NCBI GenBank assembly: GCA_965224535.1
Contig: CBDCZR010000047.1
Span: 62,001 to 126,000, forward strand
DNA length: 64,000 bases
Origin: JBCDHN01 sp965224535
Lineage (GTDB): Bacteria > Verrucomicrobiota > Verrucomicrobiia > Verrucomicrobiales > DEV007
Direction of reading: 5' to 3'
Shown here: positions 35,563-44,200 of the stretch, in pieces
Layout of the letters: each line of letters opens with the position of its first letter
How positions within the stretch are numbered: position 1 is the stretch's first letter
Notes under the pieces: model-generated
Seen by the model: only the letters and a program-made list of their open reading frames with translations
What the model was told of the DNA's origin: nothing
Databases searched by the model: none
Made by a program: the position numbers and the translations under genes

Positions 35563-36381
35563 TCAACCAAGCGGCCAAGCAGCCTCCGTCGGCCGGAAAC
35601 GCGTCAGCGAGCGATGCATTTGCCGGCAATGCGGCACGTTGAGACTTTTCTCCAAAAAGGAGCGCGATTGCTCGAAGCAACCGAGCTTCAAAATCTCGAT
35701 TTCGACGTGGCGCACGCCCCAGTCGTTCATCGCTTCGCGGTTCGGCCGGTAGATGTCGATGGTGTCCGTGCCAACCAGCGCGCTGCCGTAGTCTTCGATC
35801 ACGTAGGTCGTGTTTTCGCCCGCAATGCGGAAAACCGTGCCCAGCGGAAACCGGGACCAGTCCGCCGCGGCCGAAGTGTGGTGGCGTTTGGCGGTGAGGA
35901 CGCTGCCAATGGCGGTGAATTGTCCGTAAGCCAAGTGATCGTCTTCTGTGTGGGTGTAGGCCGTGGTTCGCACCGTTCGGCGTAGCGACCCATGGCCCCG
36001 ACTCGCCAATCGCCAGTTTTTGCCCGAAACCGGGGTAAGCCCGCTGGGCGGACGCATGCGGTTGCTGATGCTGGCGATCTCCGTCAGGCGGGCGCTGGGC
36101 TGATAGGGCGTGGCCATCTGGTCGCGGGCCGGCGGATTGGCGTCGATCGGCGTTGCTTGCACACGGTTGGGCTGTTTGCTGCTTTTTCGAAGCGAAAGCA
36201 GGTTTGGCGGCAGTAAAATGGCGCGGCGCAAGACCTTGACGACGCTTCCCGGCACTTTGCTCAAGGCAGAATTGGCCGAATCGGCATCAGTTTTGTTTTT
36301 ACCGCGAAAAATGGCGGCCCGGGCATCGGGGGCCATTGTGGCAACGAACACCAACAGGGTGATGAAAAGACGAGTTTTCAT
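35563..36381 (-). CDS. 3D-domain (RlpA-like double-psi barrel) secreted protein
   Basis: About 272 residues. It has a signal peptide (MKTRLFITLLVFVATMAPDARAA), a basic disordered stretch, and a C-terminal 3D domain starting RTTAYTHTEDDHLAYG and including the Asp cluster EDYGSALVGTDTIDIYRP that names the family. The 3D fold is found in lytic transglycosylases such as MltA and in Rpf/YocH-type cell-wall proteins, so a peptidoglycan-related role is likely. I choose the Met at 36381. The 11 residues upstream to 36414 are not signal-like. Convergent with the giant dehydrogenase gene. Confidence 0.85.
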   Translation of the reverse strand: MKTRLFITLLVFVATMAPDARAAIFRGKNKTDADSANSALSKVPGSVVKVLRRAILLPPNLLSLRKSSKQPNRVQATPIDANPPARDQMATPYQPSARLTEIASISNRMRPPSGLTPVSGKNWRLASRGHGSLRRTVRTTAYTHTEDDHLAYGQFTAIGSVLTAKRHHTSAAADWSRFPLGTVFRIAGENTTYVIEDYGSALVGTDTIDIYRPNREAMNDWGVRHVEIEILKLGCFEQSRSFLEKSLNVPHCRQMHRSLTRFRPTEAAWPLG

Positions 36382-36414
36382 GAGTAGGACCGGCAAGTTA
36401 TTAAAATTTTCCAT

Positions 36415-36748
36415 ACTGTCAATAAATTTTAACAGTTCGGGTTTTCGAACTTTTGCGGCGTTTTTCCGGCTTCAATCCCAACCAACTACGCCGCCTCCAA
36501 AAAAATTGACTTTGGCTAACTAACTAACTAGCGCCAAAACGACATTTTGTGGTGCCGATGCCAGATTAACAAAAAGCCGCGAAGTGAAAGATTTTTGCCT
36601 GAATTGTGGAAATTATAATCGCCTCAAAATCAGCCAGTTAAACGTTTTGTTACTCAAGAGGACGCGGAATTCGAAAAGTCGTCGCTTAGGGTCCCTGAGG
36701 TCCCTTCCAGTCCCTAAAATCCCACGGCAACTGACGGGAAAAGCGTGG
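36415..36748. other. Intergenic region with degenerate GGGACC-type repeat
   Basis: No supportable gene. It contains a small TAAC/TAAC/TAAC run near 36517-36530, an AT-rich stretch 36530-36650 that may hold the 3D gene promoter, and at about 36680-36735 a run of TCCCT/AGGG units related to the repeats at 22486 and 63466. Confidence 0.5.
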
Positions 36749-38002
36749 CTATTCCTGGATGCGAAACAGCCCCGTTTCCGTGCGAATGAGCAGCGCGGCG
36801 CCATCGACAGCAACGGAGGCGAGGGTGCGCTCGTCGAGGGCGTTTTCGGCCAGCAGATTGTAGCTTGTGCCCGCCTGGATGACGTAGCAGGTGCCGCGTT
36901 CGTCCAGGGCGTAGATCCGCCCGTTAGAGTGGATGGGCGAGGCTGACATGTCGCTGCCAACGCGTTCTTGCCAGTGGACCTTGCCGGTTTTGGCGTCGAG
37001 ACAGGCGCCAACGCCCTTGTCGTCGAAGAGGTAGAGTTCGCTGCCGACGATGAGGGGCGAAACGTTGCGCGGGGCGCCTTTGTCGTTGTATTTCCAGGCG
37101 ATGTGCGATTCGGTGACGTCGCCGCGGCCGCCGGGTTTCACGGCGTAGATGACGGGGCGGTCGTAGCCGCTGCTGGCGATGACGAGGCCGTGGCCAAAAA
37201 CGGGGCGCGGAACGACGCTGTAGCCCTCGCCGTAGTTGCTGCGCCAAAGCTCGGTTCCTTTTTTGGGGTCGTAGGCAAAGAGGTTGCCGCTACCCGGCAA
37301 AATCAACTCCTCGCGGCCACCGGCTTCGATCAAAATGGGGGTGGAGAACGAAAATTTGCGCCCGGCCTGGGTATTGCGCGGCGTTTTCCAGACCAGGCGG
37401 CCCGTCCGCACGTCAAGGGCGGCCACGAACGGATCCGGCGGACCGTCGCAACTGAAAATGAGCTTGTCGCCGGCAACAATTGGCGAACCGCCGTTGCCAT
37501 GCACCGGACGGTAAGCCAGGTCGCGGTTGGTCCACAAAATTTTGCCGTCCAGCTTCAGGCAGGCGGTGCCCTGATGGCCAAAATGGACGAAAAGGTGATC
37601 CCAGGCCACGATGGGGGTGGGAGATGCGTGGCTGTTTTTCCGATGGATTTTCGGCGATCGCGAGTTGTCCTGCGCAAAAACCTCGGTGTCCCACAAAATC
37701 TCGCCGGTTTTCGGGTCCAGGGCCAGGGTTCGCAGGGAGCGAGCCACGCCGCCGGCATCCTGGTCGTCTCCCTCAGCCACGGCCGTGGTTAGGTAAACGC
37801 GGCCGCCATGGATGACGGGTGAGGACCAGCCTTTGCCGGGAATCTCCGTCTTCCAGGCGACGTTTTTGTCACTGCTCCAGGTTAGCGGCAGGTCGGGCCC
37901 ATCCGGCACGTGACCTTGCCCGGTGGGGCCGCGAAACTGGGACCAATCGGCGTGCAAGAGGATCGGGAAAAAGGCGATGGAGAGGCTGAATTTGCGGATC
38001 AT
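36749..38002 (-). CDS. PQQ-type beta-propeller protein (BamB-like)
   Basis: 417 residues with a signal peptide (FSLSIAFFPILLHADW). A repeated-blade propeller carries many PQQ-like Trp-motif blades (DWSQFRGPTGQG, VAWKTEIPGKGWSSPVI, GEILWDTEVF, GRLVWKTPRN, GKVHWQERVG). Members range from the outer-membrane assembly factor BamB to PVC proteins of unknown function, often with enzymatic partners. No quinoprotein catalytic residues can be recognised, so catalysis is not claimed. Its ATG overlaps the stop of the MpaB-like gene (ATGA, 37999-38002), so the two are translationally coupled. Confidence 0.9.
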   Translation of the reverse strand: MIRKFSLSIAFFPILLHADWSQFRGPTGQGHVPDGPDLPLTWSSDKNVAWKTEIPGKGWSSPVIHGGRVYLTTAVAEGDDQDAGGVARSLRTLALDPKTGEILWDTEVFAQDNSRSPKIHRKNSHASPTPIVAWDHLFVHFGHQGTACLKLDGKILWTNRDLAYRPVHGNGGSPIVAGDKLIFSCDGPPDPFVAALDVRTGRLVWKTPRNTQAGRKFSFSTPILIEAGGREELILPGSGNLFAYDPKKGTELWRSNYGEGYSVVPRPVFGHGLVIASSGYDRPVIYAVKPGGRGDVTESHIAWKYNDKGAPRNVSPLIVGSELYLFDDKGVGACLDAKTGKVHWQERVGSDMSASPIHSNGRIYALDERGTCYVIQAGTSYNLLAENALDERTLASVAVDGAALLIRTETGLFRIQE

Positions 38003-38880
38003 GGTGAGGGTTGGTCTCCCACTTGGCCGGATTGTTCGATTTTGCGCTGCTCAGCCTCTTGGGATGCTTCGCGGCGGAGGCGTTCGCGCGCTTCGGGGCC
38101 CAATCGCAGCACCGGCGGCAAAATGGGGAAGAGCGCGGGAAGCAGCCGGCGAACCGCAGCCATCGTGGTCCGCGAAATGAGGGTCGATTTGAGCCCAAGA
38201 CGTTCGCGCAAAGGCGGCGGTAGCGTCTCCAGCGGGAGAAATCGCACCGCAGCCCCCACCAGGCGGGCGCCGCGCGAATCCGCCGGTTTAACGATGCACT
38301 GGGCCAGCTTCGCGCAGAGCGGGTGACTGCCTAACACGTCGCCCTCCAGCATGTCGCGGTAATATCGCTGAAACGCGGGATAATCGGGCGGTCCGAACTC
38401 AACCGGCAACTCGAAAAACGCCCCAAACTGGCGCATTTCGCGGTAAAACGGCTCTTTTCGCGCCAAGGGCAGCCGGCCGAAGACCAGCTCGTATCCCTGG
38501 AGCGCGGCCTCAATCAACGTGGCCAGCACCCACAGCAAAAGATCGGGTTCCAGCGCCGAATATCGCGGCGGACCCGGCATGTCGGCGGAAACTCGGCCCT
38601 GCACCCCGCGGTGAACTTGACGCATCCGCTCGCGAGTCGATTCGGCTTCCTGCACGGTGCCGAAGGCGATGCGGTTGGTGGAGCCCAGCGTCCGGCGTAA
38701 GCGCCCGATGGAGTCGGTTTCGAAATTGCTGTGGTCGGCGACGCCGCGGGCGATTCGAGGGTGGGCAATCTGCAAAATCGCCGCGGCGGGGCCGAAAAGC
38801 AGCCCGCAGCGTTGGTGGTTGATCCGCCACATCTCGGAATCGAGCGGAAAGGCAAACTGCGGGGAGGAATTGGGCGGCAT
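37999..38880 (-). CDS. MpaB/Lcp-like oxygenase (DUF2236)
   Basis: 293 residues of the DUF2236 family, which includes fungal MpaB and bacterial latex-clearing (Lcp) haem oxygenases that cleave C=C bonds of isoprenoids. The N-terminal block INHQRCGLLFGPAAAILQIA followed by HPRIARGVADHS is the signature. Its His residues are candidates for the haem ligand. MPPNSSPQFAFPLDSE at 38880 is the first sensible start. A Met at 38934 in frame would add 18 residues. It lies directly upstream of the propeller gene with a 4-base overlap, so the two proteins may act together. The substrate is unknown. Confidence 0.85.
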   Translation of the reverse strand: MPPNSSPQFAFPLDSEMWRINHQRCGLLFGPAAAILQIAHPRIARGVADHSNFETDSIGRLRRTLGSTNRIAFGTVQEAESTRERMRQVHRGVQGRVSADMPGPPRYSALEPDLLLWVLATLIEAALQGYELVFGRLPLARKEPFYREMRQFGAFFELPVEFGPPDYPAFQRYYRDMLEGDVLGSHPLCAKLAQCIVKPADSRGARLVGAAVRFLPLETLPPPLRERLGLKSTLISRTTMAAVRRLLPALFPILPPVLRLGPEARERLRREASQEAEQRKIEQSGQVGDQPSP

Positions 38881-39000
38881 GGCGAAACTTTGCACCGCAA
38901 AGCAACCTTGGCAAACGAGAGAGAGCCGTAGCATTCCCACGTTGACGGCCGCGACGACTTGAAGATCCTTTTGTCCGAGGTTTACTGACCGGCTCCCTGC

Positions 39001-39186
39001 CAAAGCTTCGACATTTTTTGGATTCTCGCCCTGACCTCAACCGTCGTGGCCAATCCAGTGCGCGAGACCTTTTTCGCGAACCACTGTTACGATTGTCTCG
39101 ACGACCTAACGGCAAAAGGTGGACTCGATCTTACCGCGTTGTCCGCCGATTTCGTCAAAGAATTTCAGGTATTCATCCAGGAATGA
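39001..39186 (+). pseudogene. Fragment of a PSCyt-type cytochrome c domain gene with damaged haem motif
   Basis: Frame 1 from about 39001 reads a hydrophobic start (IFWILALTSTVVANP), then VRETFFANHCYDCLDDLTAK and GGLDLTAL before a stop at 39184. This is recognisably the N-terminus of a PVC cytochrome c (PSCyt1) protein, but the haem motif CxxCH is CYDCL, the His being replaced by Leu, and the protein ends after about 50 residues. No continuation in another frame was found. It is a decayed or truncated duplicate of the type of domain seen at 60649. Confidence 0.6.
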
Positions 39187-39440
39187 AAACCGGTGTTTGG
39201 GGGGAGAATCCAGCTTTTTTGGGCATCCTGAAGCTAACTTTGGGCTTGAAGCCAAGGGCGAAACCGGCGATCAAAACGGCTACAACCTTGCCGTCCATTT
39301 CCCAAAATTTACCCACGCTCGCCATCGTGCACGATGAGCCGGGCGTGACCCGCAACCGCATTTCCGTCGACATCCGCGGAATCGGCTTCACGCCTCCCGA
39401 TGCGCGACACGGCGTCCAAGCTGAGGTGAAAGAATCATGA
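39187..39440 (+). pseudogene. Possible frameshifted remnant, unknown family
   Basis: Two reading frames join at about 39315. The first reads LEAKGETGDQNGYNLAVHFP, the second IVHDEPGVTRNRISVDIRGI and FTPPDARHGVQAEVKES, ending with an ATGA overlap onto the membrane-protein gene at 39437. Both halves look like protein-coding text but belong to different frames. I do not recognise the family. It could equally be two chance frames. Confidence 0.3.
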
Positions 39441-39829
39441 ACGCCGTCACCCACTTCATGCTCTGCGCGGTTTGGCTGGGAATGCTGGGCGGAGTCGTCT
39501 CCGGCGCGGTCATCGGCCTGTTTTTCGCGCGCGAAGACTGGATGGGCGGGTATGGCGGTTGGCGGCGGCGATTGACGCGGTTGGGGCACATCTCGTTTTT
39601 CGGCTTGGCGTTCGTGAACCTGGCTTTCGCGGTCACCAACCACATCGCCGGTCTGCCCGCGGGGCTCGGCAAAATCGCCGCGGCGGGATTCGTCACCGGA
39701 GCGATCACCATGCCGCTGTTTTGCTTCCTTTCGGCCTGGCGCATGCCATTTCGGCACGGATTCGCCATCCCGGTGTGCGGCGTGCTAACCGGCGTGTTGT
39801 GCACCCTAACCGCTTTGTGCAAAACATGA
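39437..39829 (+). CDS. Four-helix membrane protein of unknown function
   Basis: 130 residues with about four transmembrane segments (FMLCAVWLGMLGGVVSGAVI, GHISFFGLAFVNLAFAVTNH, IAAAGFVTGAITMPLFCF, GFAIPVCGVLTGVLCTLTA). Conserved-looking small and aromatic residues with a few His (HFML, NHIAGL, FRHGF) are reminiscent of small haem- or redox-associated membrane proteins. No family is recognised. It overlaps by four bases the preceding decayed ORF, an arrangement usual in operons, and precedes the radical SAM gene by 25 bases. Confidence 0.7.
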   Translation: MNAVTHFMLCAVWLGMLGGVVSGAVIGLFFAREDWMGGYGGWRRRLTRLGHISFFGLAFVNLAFAVTNHIAGLPAGLGKIAAAGFVTGAITMPLFCFLSAWRMPFRHGFAIPVCGVLTGVLCTLTALCKT

Positions 39830-39854
39830 GCGCCAATACGACTATCCTCCCAGG

Positions 39855-41204
39855 ATGAAACTTGGCTTGATCGCGATGAGTGGCGTGCGCTGCCACAACC
39901 AGGAGCTGATGGAAATCGGCCTAAACCTGCCCGGCTTCGTCGAGCGCAGCAAGGTCATCGCCAGCCTGCCTAGCCTGGGCTTGCTGACGCTGGCTGGCAT
40001 GACGCCGCAGCAGATCGAGGTCAACTACCTGGAGGTGCCCGATATTCAGGCGCTGGATGGTTTGCCGGGAAATTTCGACGTCGTGGCCATCTCCAGCTTC
40101 AGCGCGATGATCAAGGACGCTTACCACCTGGCCGACCGCTACCGCGAGGCCGGAGTCACGGTGCTGCTGGGCGGTCTGCACGTCACCATGTGCCCGGATG
40201 AAGCCGCCCAACACGCCGACGCCATCGTCATTGGCGAGGCCGAGCCGGTTTGGCCCACGCTCATCGCCGATCTGCTGGCCAACCGCCTGAAACCGCGCTA
40301 CGACGCCCGCGGCCTGCCCTTTGACCTGGCCGATGCGCCCATGCCGCGCTTCGAGCTGCTGGACCCCGACAACTACAACCGCATCACCGTGCAAACCCAG
40401 CGCGGCTGCCCCTGGCGCTGCGATTTCTGCGCCGCGTCGATGCGGCTGAGCCCGCGCTACAAAACCAAGCCCATCCCGAAAATCGTCGCCGAAATCGAGC
40501 AAATTCGCCAGGTTTGGGCCCATCCGTTTCTGGAATTTGCCGACGACAACACGTTCGCTTCCAAAGCCCACGGCCGTGCCTTGGCCCGGGCGATGATCGC
40601 GCATAATTTGAAGTGGTTCACCGAAACGGACATCTCCGTGGCTGACGATCCCGAGTTGCTCGCCCTGCTCAAGGAGAGCGGTTGCGCGCAAATCCTGGTG
40701 GGCCTGGAAAGCCCGCAAACCGGCGGGTTGGACGGCGTGGAAGCGCGCATGAACTGGAAATTGCGCCAAATCGACCGCTACAAACGCGCCATCGCCACGA
40801 TTCAGGACGCCGGCATCACCGTGAATGGCTGCTTCGTGCTGGGGCTGGATGGAAGCGACGAAACCGCCTTCGACGCAGTGTTCGACTTCGTGCGCGAAGC
40901 CGGGCTTTACGAGGTGCAAATCACGGTGATGACGCCGTTTCCCGGCACCCCGCTTTACACGCGGCTGGAGGAGGCGGGACGCATTTTATCGCCAGGCGCG
41001 TGGGAGCTGTGCACGCTGTTCGACATCAATTTTGAGCCGCAAAACATGAGCGTGCAGGAGCTGGACGAAGGGTTTCGGCGCCTGGCGCAGCAGATCTACG
41101 ACCGCGACTTCATCCACGAGCGCCGGAGGCGATTTTTCGCGCGGCAACGGGAATTGCGGCGGCGGGAACGGTTGCAGGGCGCCAGCGAAAAAATTTGTGC
41201 GTGA
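39855..41204 (+). CDS. B12-binding domain radical SAM protein
   Basis: 449 residues. An N-terminal cobalamin-binding-like Rossmann domain (MKLGLIAMSGVRCHNQELME, VVAISSFSAMIKDAY, VTVLLGGLHVTMCPDEA) precedes a radical SAM TIM-like barrel. The [4Fe-4S] cysteines are C185, C189 and C192 in QRGCPWRCDFCAA (CX3CX2C). The SAM-binding motif region FVLGLDGSDETAF and the terminal MTPFPGTPLYTRLEE complete the domain. Such enzymes methylate or otherwise modify unactivated carbons, for example in hopanoid, bacteriochlorophyll or peptide synthesis. Substrate unknown. No B12-riboswitch-like element was evident upstream. Confidence 0.92.
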   Translation: MKLGLIAMSGVRCHNQELMEIGLNLPGFVERSKVIASLPSLGLLTLAGMTPQQIEVNYLEVPDIQALDGLPGNFDVVAISSFSAMIKDAYHLADRYREAGVTVLLGGLHVTMCPDEAAQHADAIVIGEAEPVWPTLIADLLANRLKPRYDARGLPFDLADAPMPRFELLDPDNYNRITVQTQRGCPWRCDFCAASMRLSPRYKTKPIPKIVAEIEQIRQVWAHPFLEFADDNTFASKAHGRALARAMIAHNLKWFTETDISVADDPELLALLKESGCAQILVGLESPQTGGLDGVEARMNWKLRQIDRYKRAIATIQDAGITVNGCFVLGLDGSDETAFDAVFDFVREAGLYEVQITVMTPFPGTPLYTRLEEAGRILSPGAWELCTLFDINFEPQNMSVQELDEGFRRLAQQIYDRDFIHERRRRFFARQRELRRRERLQGASEKICA

Positions 41205-41219
41205 GGTTGGCCGCGCCTC

Positions 41220-44200
41220 TCATTCGTCAGCAAGCCGCTCCCAGCGCAGCCAGTTCAAGCAAGTGTTGGCGCCCGGTTTTCCGGAGCCGATTTCCACCGT
41301 CAACCTGCCGTCGCGGACGTCCACCTCCACGCTTTTTTCGAAAAACCGGCCGCTCGGGGTGCGAACCTCGTCGACCGCTGCGCGGGCCTCGATTCGAACG
41401 CTTTGCCCCGGTTGATCGTGACCCGCATCGCCCACGCAAACCCGCACCCGGTAACGGCCGGGCTCAGCCACGCATTCCCAAACATCCTCAGCCCGCGTGA
41501 ACACAAACGTATCGCGCTCCACCTCGGCCAACAGGCCTCGGCGACGATGATTTTGGCGCAAATCGCGCTTCCAGCCGAAGCCGCGTTCGGCATCGAAGAC
41601 CTCGCCGCGATCCCGGACCAAGCCTTTGGGATGCGCGGCGGTTGCCCCGCAAAAATCGAACGTCCGATGGCCCGTCGCGTCCTTCCCCACCGCCGGAAGC
41701 AATCCATCGGTCTCGGCCGTCAACCGCGGCTTGTCGATCTCGAAGACGATCGGTTCGTTCGCGGTGAAGGGGAGAGGATCGTCGTTATCCGCGATGCCGT
41801 CCGCGTCCGCATCGTCCGGGGCGAGACGTGGAAACCGCGCCGGGGGCGACTTTTGCGCCAAATCCCAGGTTAACCGGCAATACTCACCCCTCGTCGTCGG
41901 ATTTTTCGTGACGATCTGGAACGGCTTCGGAAATTTCGCGATCCACCCGGCCGTGGCCGGTTCGTCCGGGCGAAAATCCACGTTTCGCGGCTCGTGCGGG
42001 AGAATTTTGCGTGCCGCCAAGCGATTGATCGCGACGAACGCGGGATGGTCCGCCGGTAAATCGCGAAATGGCCAAATCAGCAGCGGAACGCGCGTTTTCG
42101 CGCCGCAAAGCTCCTCGCGCACGTCTTCAAGCCGTGCTGCGTCGTAGGGAATCGCGCGTGGCTGGATTTCGTGGCGCAAACTCACGATTGCCGCCGCTCC
42201 CGCCGCTTGACCGATGGCGATGCGTTGATCGTGCAGGCGAATTGCCGCGCTGACGATGCTGCTGAAGCCGACGTTGCCCTGCGCGCCTAACAAACCATCC
42301 ATTTTTTCCGGAATGAGGCTGCGCAGCGGAAATACGGACCGGTCGCTGAGAAATTTGGTGTGCCGGTTAGGCTTGTGGAAGTCGATCCATGGCCCGCTTT
42401 CGCCTTCGCTCTTGAGATAGGTGCGCCCCGTGCGGTGGAAATCGTAGTGAAATTGCCAGGCGAACACCGCGTCGGGATATAGCACGTGGGCGAAGCGTTC
42501 TTTGGCCGCGGTTTTCGTCTCGCCGTCGCGATTTCGACCGTCTTGCTCGCGCATCACGTACATGGCCTTGAGGCGCAGACTTTCGCGGATGTAAGGCTTC
42601 GGCGGCAGCGAATCCGGCGTGCCAAATTCGTCGCTTAGCGTAAAACGGCGAAAACTGTTCGTTTTATCCTTAGCGCGCTGGTGAACGTAGTTTTGCAGGT
42701 GGTATAAAACGCCGAGCGCATGTTGTTTGGCGTCGTCAAAAACCATCTGCCGCTGGCGTCTTGTCATAACCACGATGTTCTTCCGCGATGCGCCCGGTTC
42801 GTCGGCTTCCAGGGCATCGGCAACGCGTTGCGGCAGGCGTTCCAGTGGATAATCCTGGCCGTTCATGTAATTGAGCAAAATCGACGTCTTGCCGTCTTTG
42901 CTGGTAAAACCATCGACGATGCGGCGCACGGTAAACACGCTGAGTTGACGCGGCGAAGCCTTTCCCGCCGGCGGCCAATGTTGGATGCTGCCAACCGGGA
43001 CTTTGCGGTCCCAGACCAGATCTTTCAGGTCCGCTAGGCTCAGTTTGCTGACTCGCGGGAAGTTGCGGTCGTCGTAGTTTTGCGGCAGCGGGATTGGCGT
43101 CTCGCCCTCGCTCTCTACCACGATCATGGCCCACGTGATGGGGTTCATCTCGTTGGCGGGAAACTCTTCTGGCGCGCTCGGTTCGCCGTAGCGCGAGGGC
43201 GGATCGGGCCCGGCCTCGAATCCCGCGCCGCTGACCTGAATCGCCTCGCCCCAATCGCTGGCGTCGATGGTGAGTTTGGCGTGAACGTGGAGGTTCGGCG
43301 TCTCGCTGCCGACTGGCGCGAACGTCAAGCCTTCCAGCTTCGAGCCGGAGACGTCGGCCTTCACCGGGTAACGCTTCCAAATCAGCCTAACTTGTCCGCT
43401 AGCCACGTAGGGCTCTAACATGTCGCGAAAAATCGCCTCCGCTTCCGCCGGCCGGAAGGTGGATGGGCCGTGATAAGGCCGCCCGGGCATGGTTGAGCCG
43501 TATTTTTTCGTGTTGTGCGCCTCAATGCGATCCATCAGCTCCCGAGACAAGCCGGAGCGGTGAAACGAGCGCTTCATGGGGTGCCAATCGACGCCCCAGC
43601 CCACTTTTCCGACGCCCTTGTTTTCATCGACGCAGGCCAACGCTTGCTCGGTGAACTGCCCGCCGATCCACTCTCCGTCGTGAACGATCGCGATCGATTT
43701 CACCCCTCCGCGAGCCGCTTGAATCGCCGCGGCCCAACCCGATTCCGTCGCGCCGACGATCAGCAGATCGGTCTCGATTTCCTCCACCTTCGCCTGAGGT
43801 TGACGTGGGCTTTGCAGGTAGGCGATGAGGTTGCGCAGGCCGTCGGTCGAGAGCGTCTGGAGCAGCCCCTCCGGCATGATCGAAAGCGGGGAGACGGTCT
43901 GCGTTTTAACCTCGGACCTGGGAAGCGCGACCGTTTCGTTGACCGAGCGCAGGGTGATCGCGGCATCGGTTTCCGCGCTGATGAAACCGGTTAGGACGCG
44001 GCCGTCGTTGGTCTCGATGACGCGCATTTGAAAGTCGCTGGCAACCGCCGCACTTGGATCGACGAGGTTCTCCAGCAGGTAATCCAGGTTAGCACGTTGG
44101 GAACCGGTGATGTCCGGCCCGAGGTCGCCGCCCTCGCCGAAGAGCTTGTGGCAGGCGGCGCAGGATGTTGCGAAAATTTTGCGCCCGGCGTGGAGATCCG

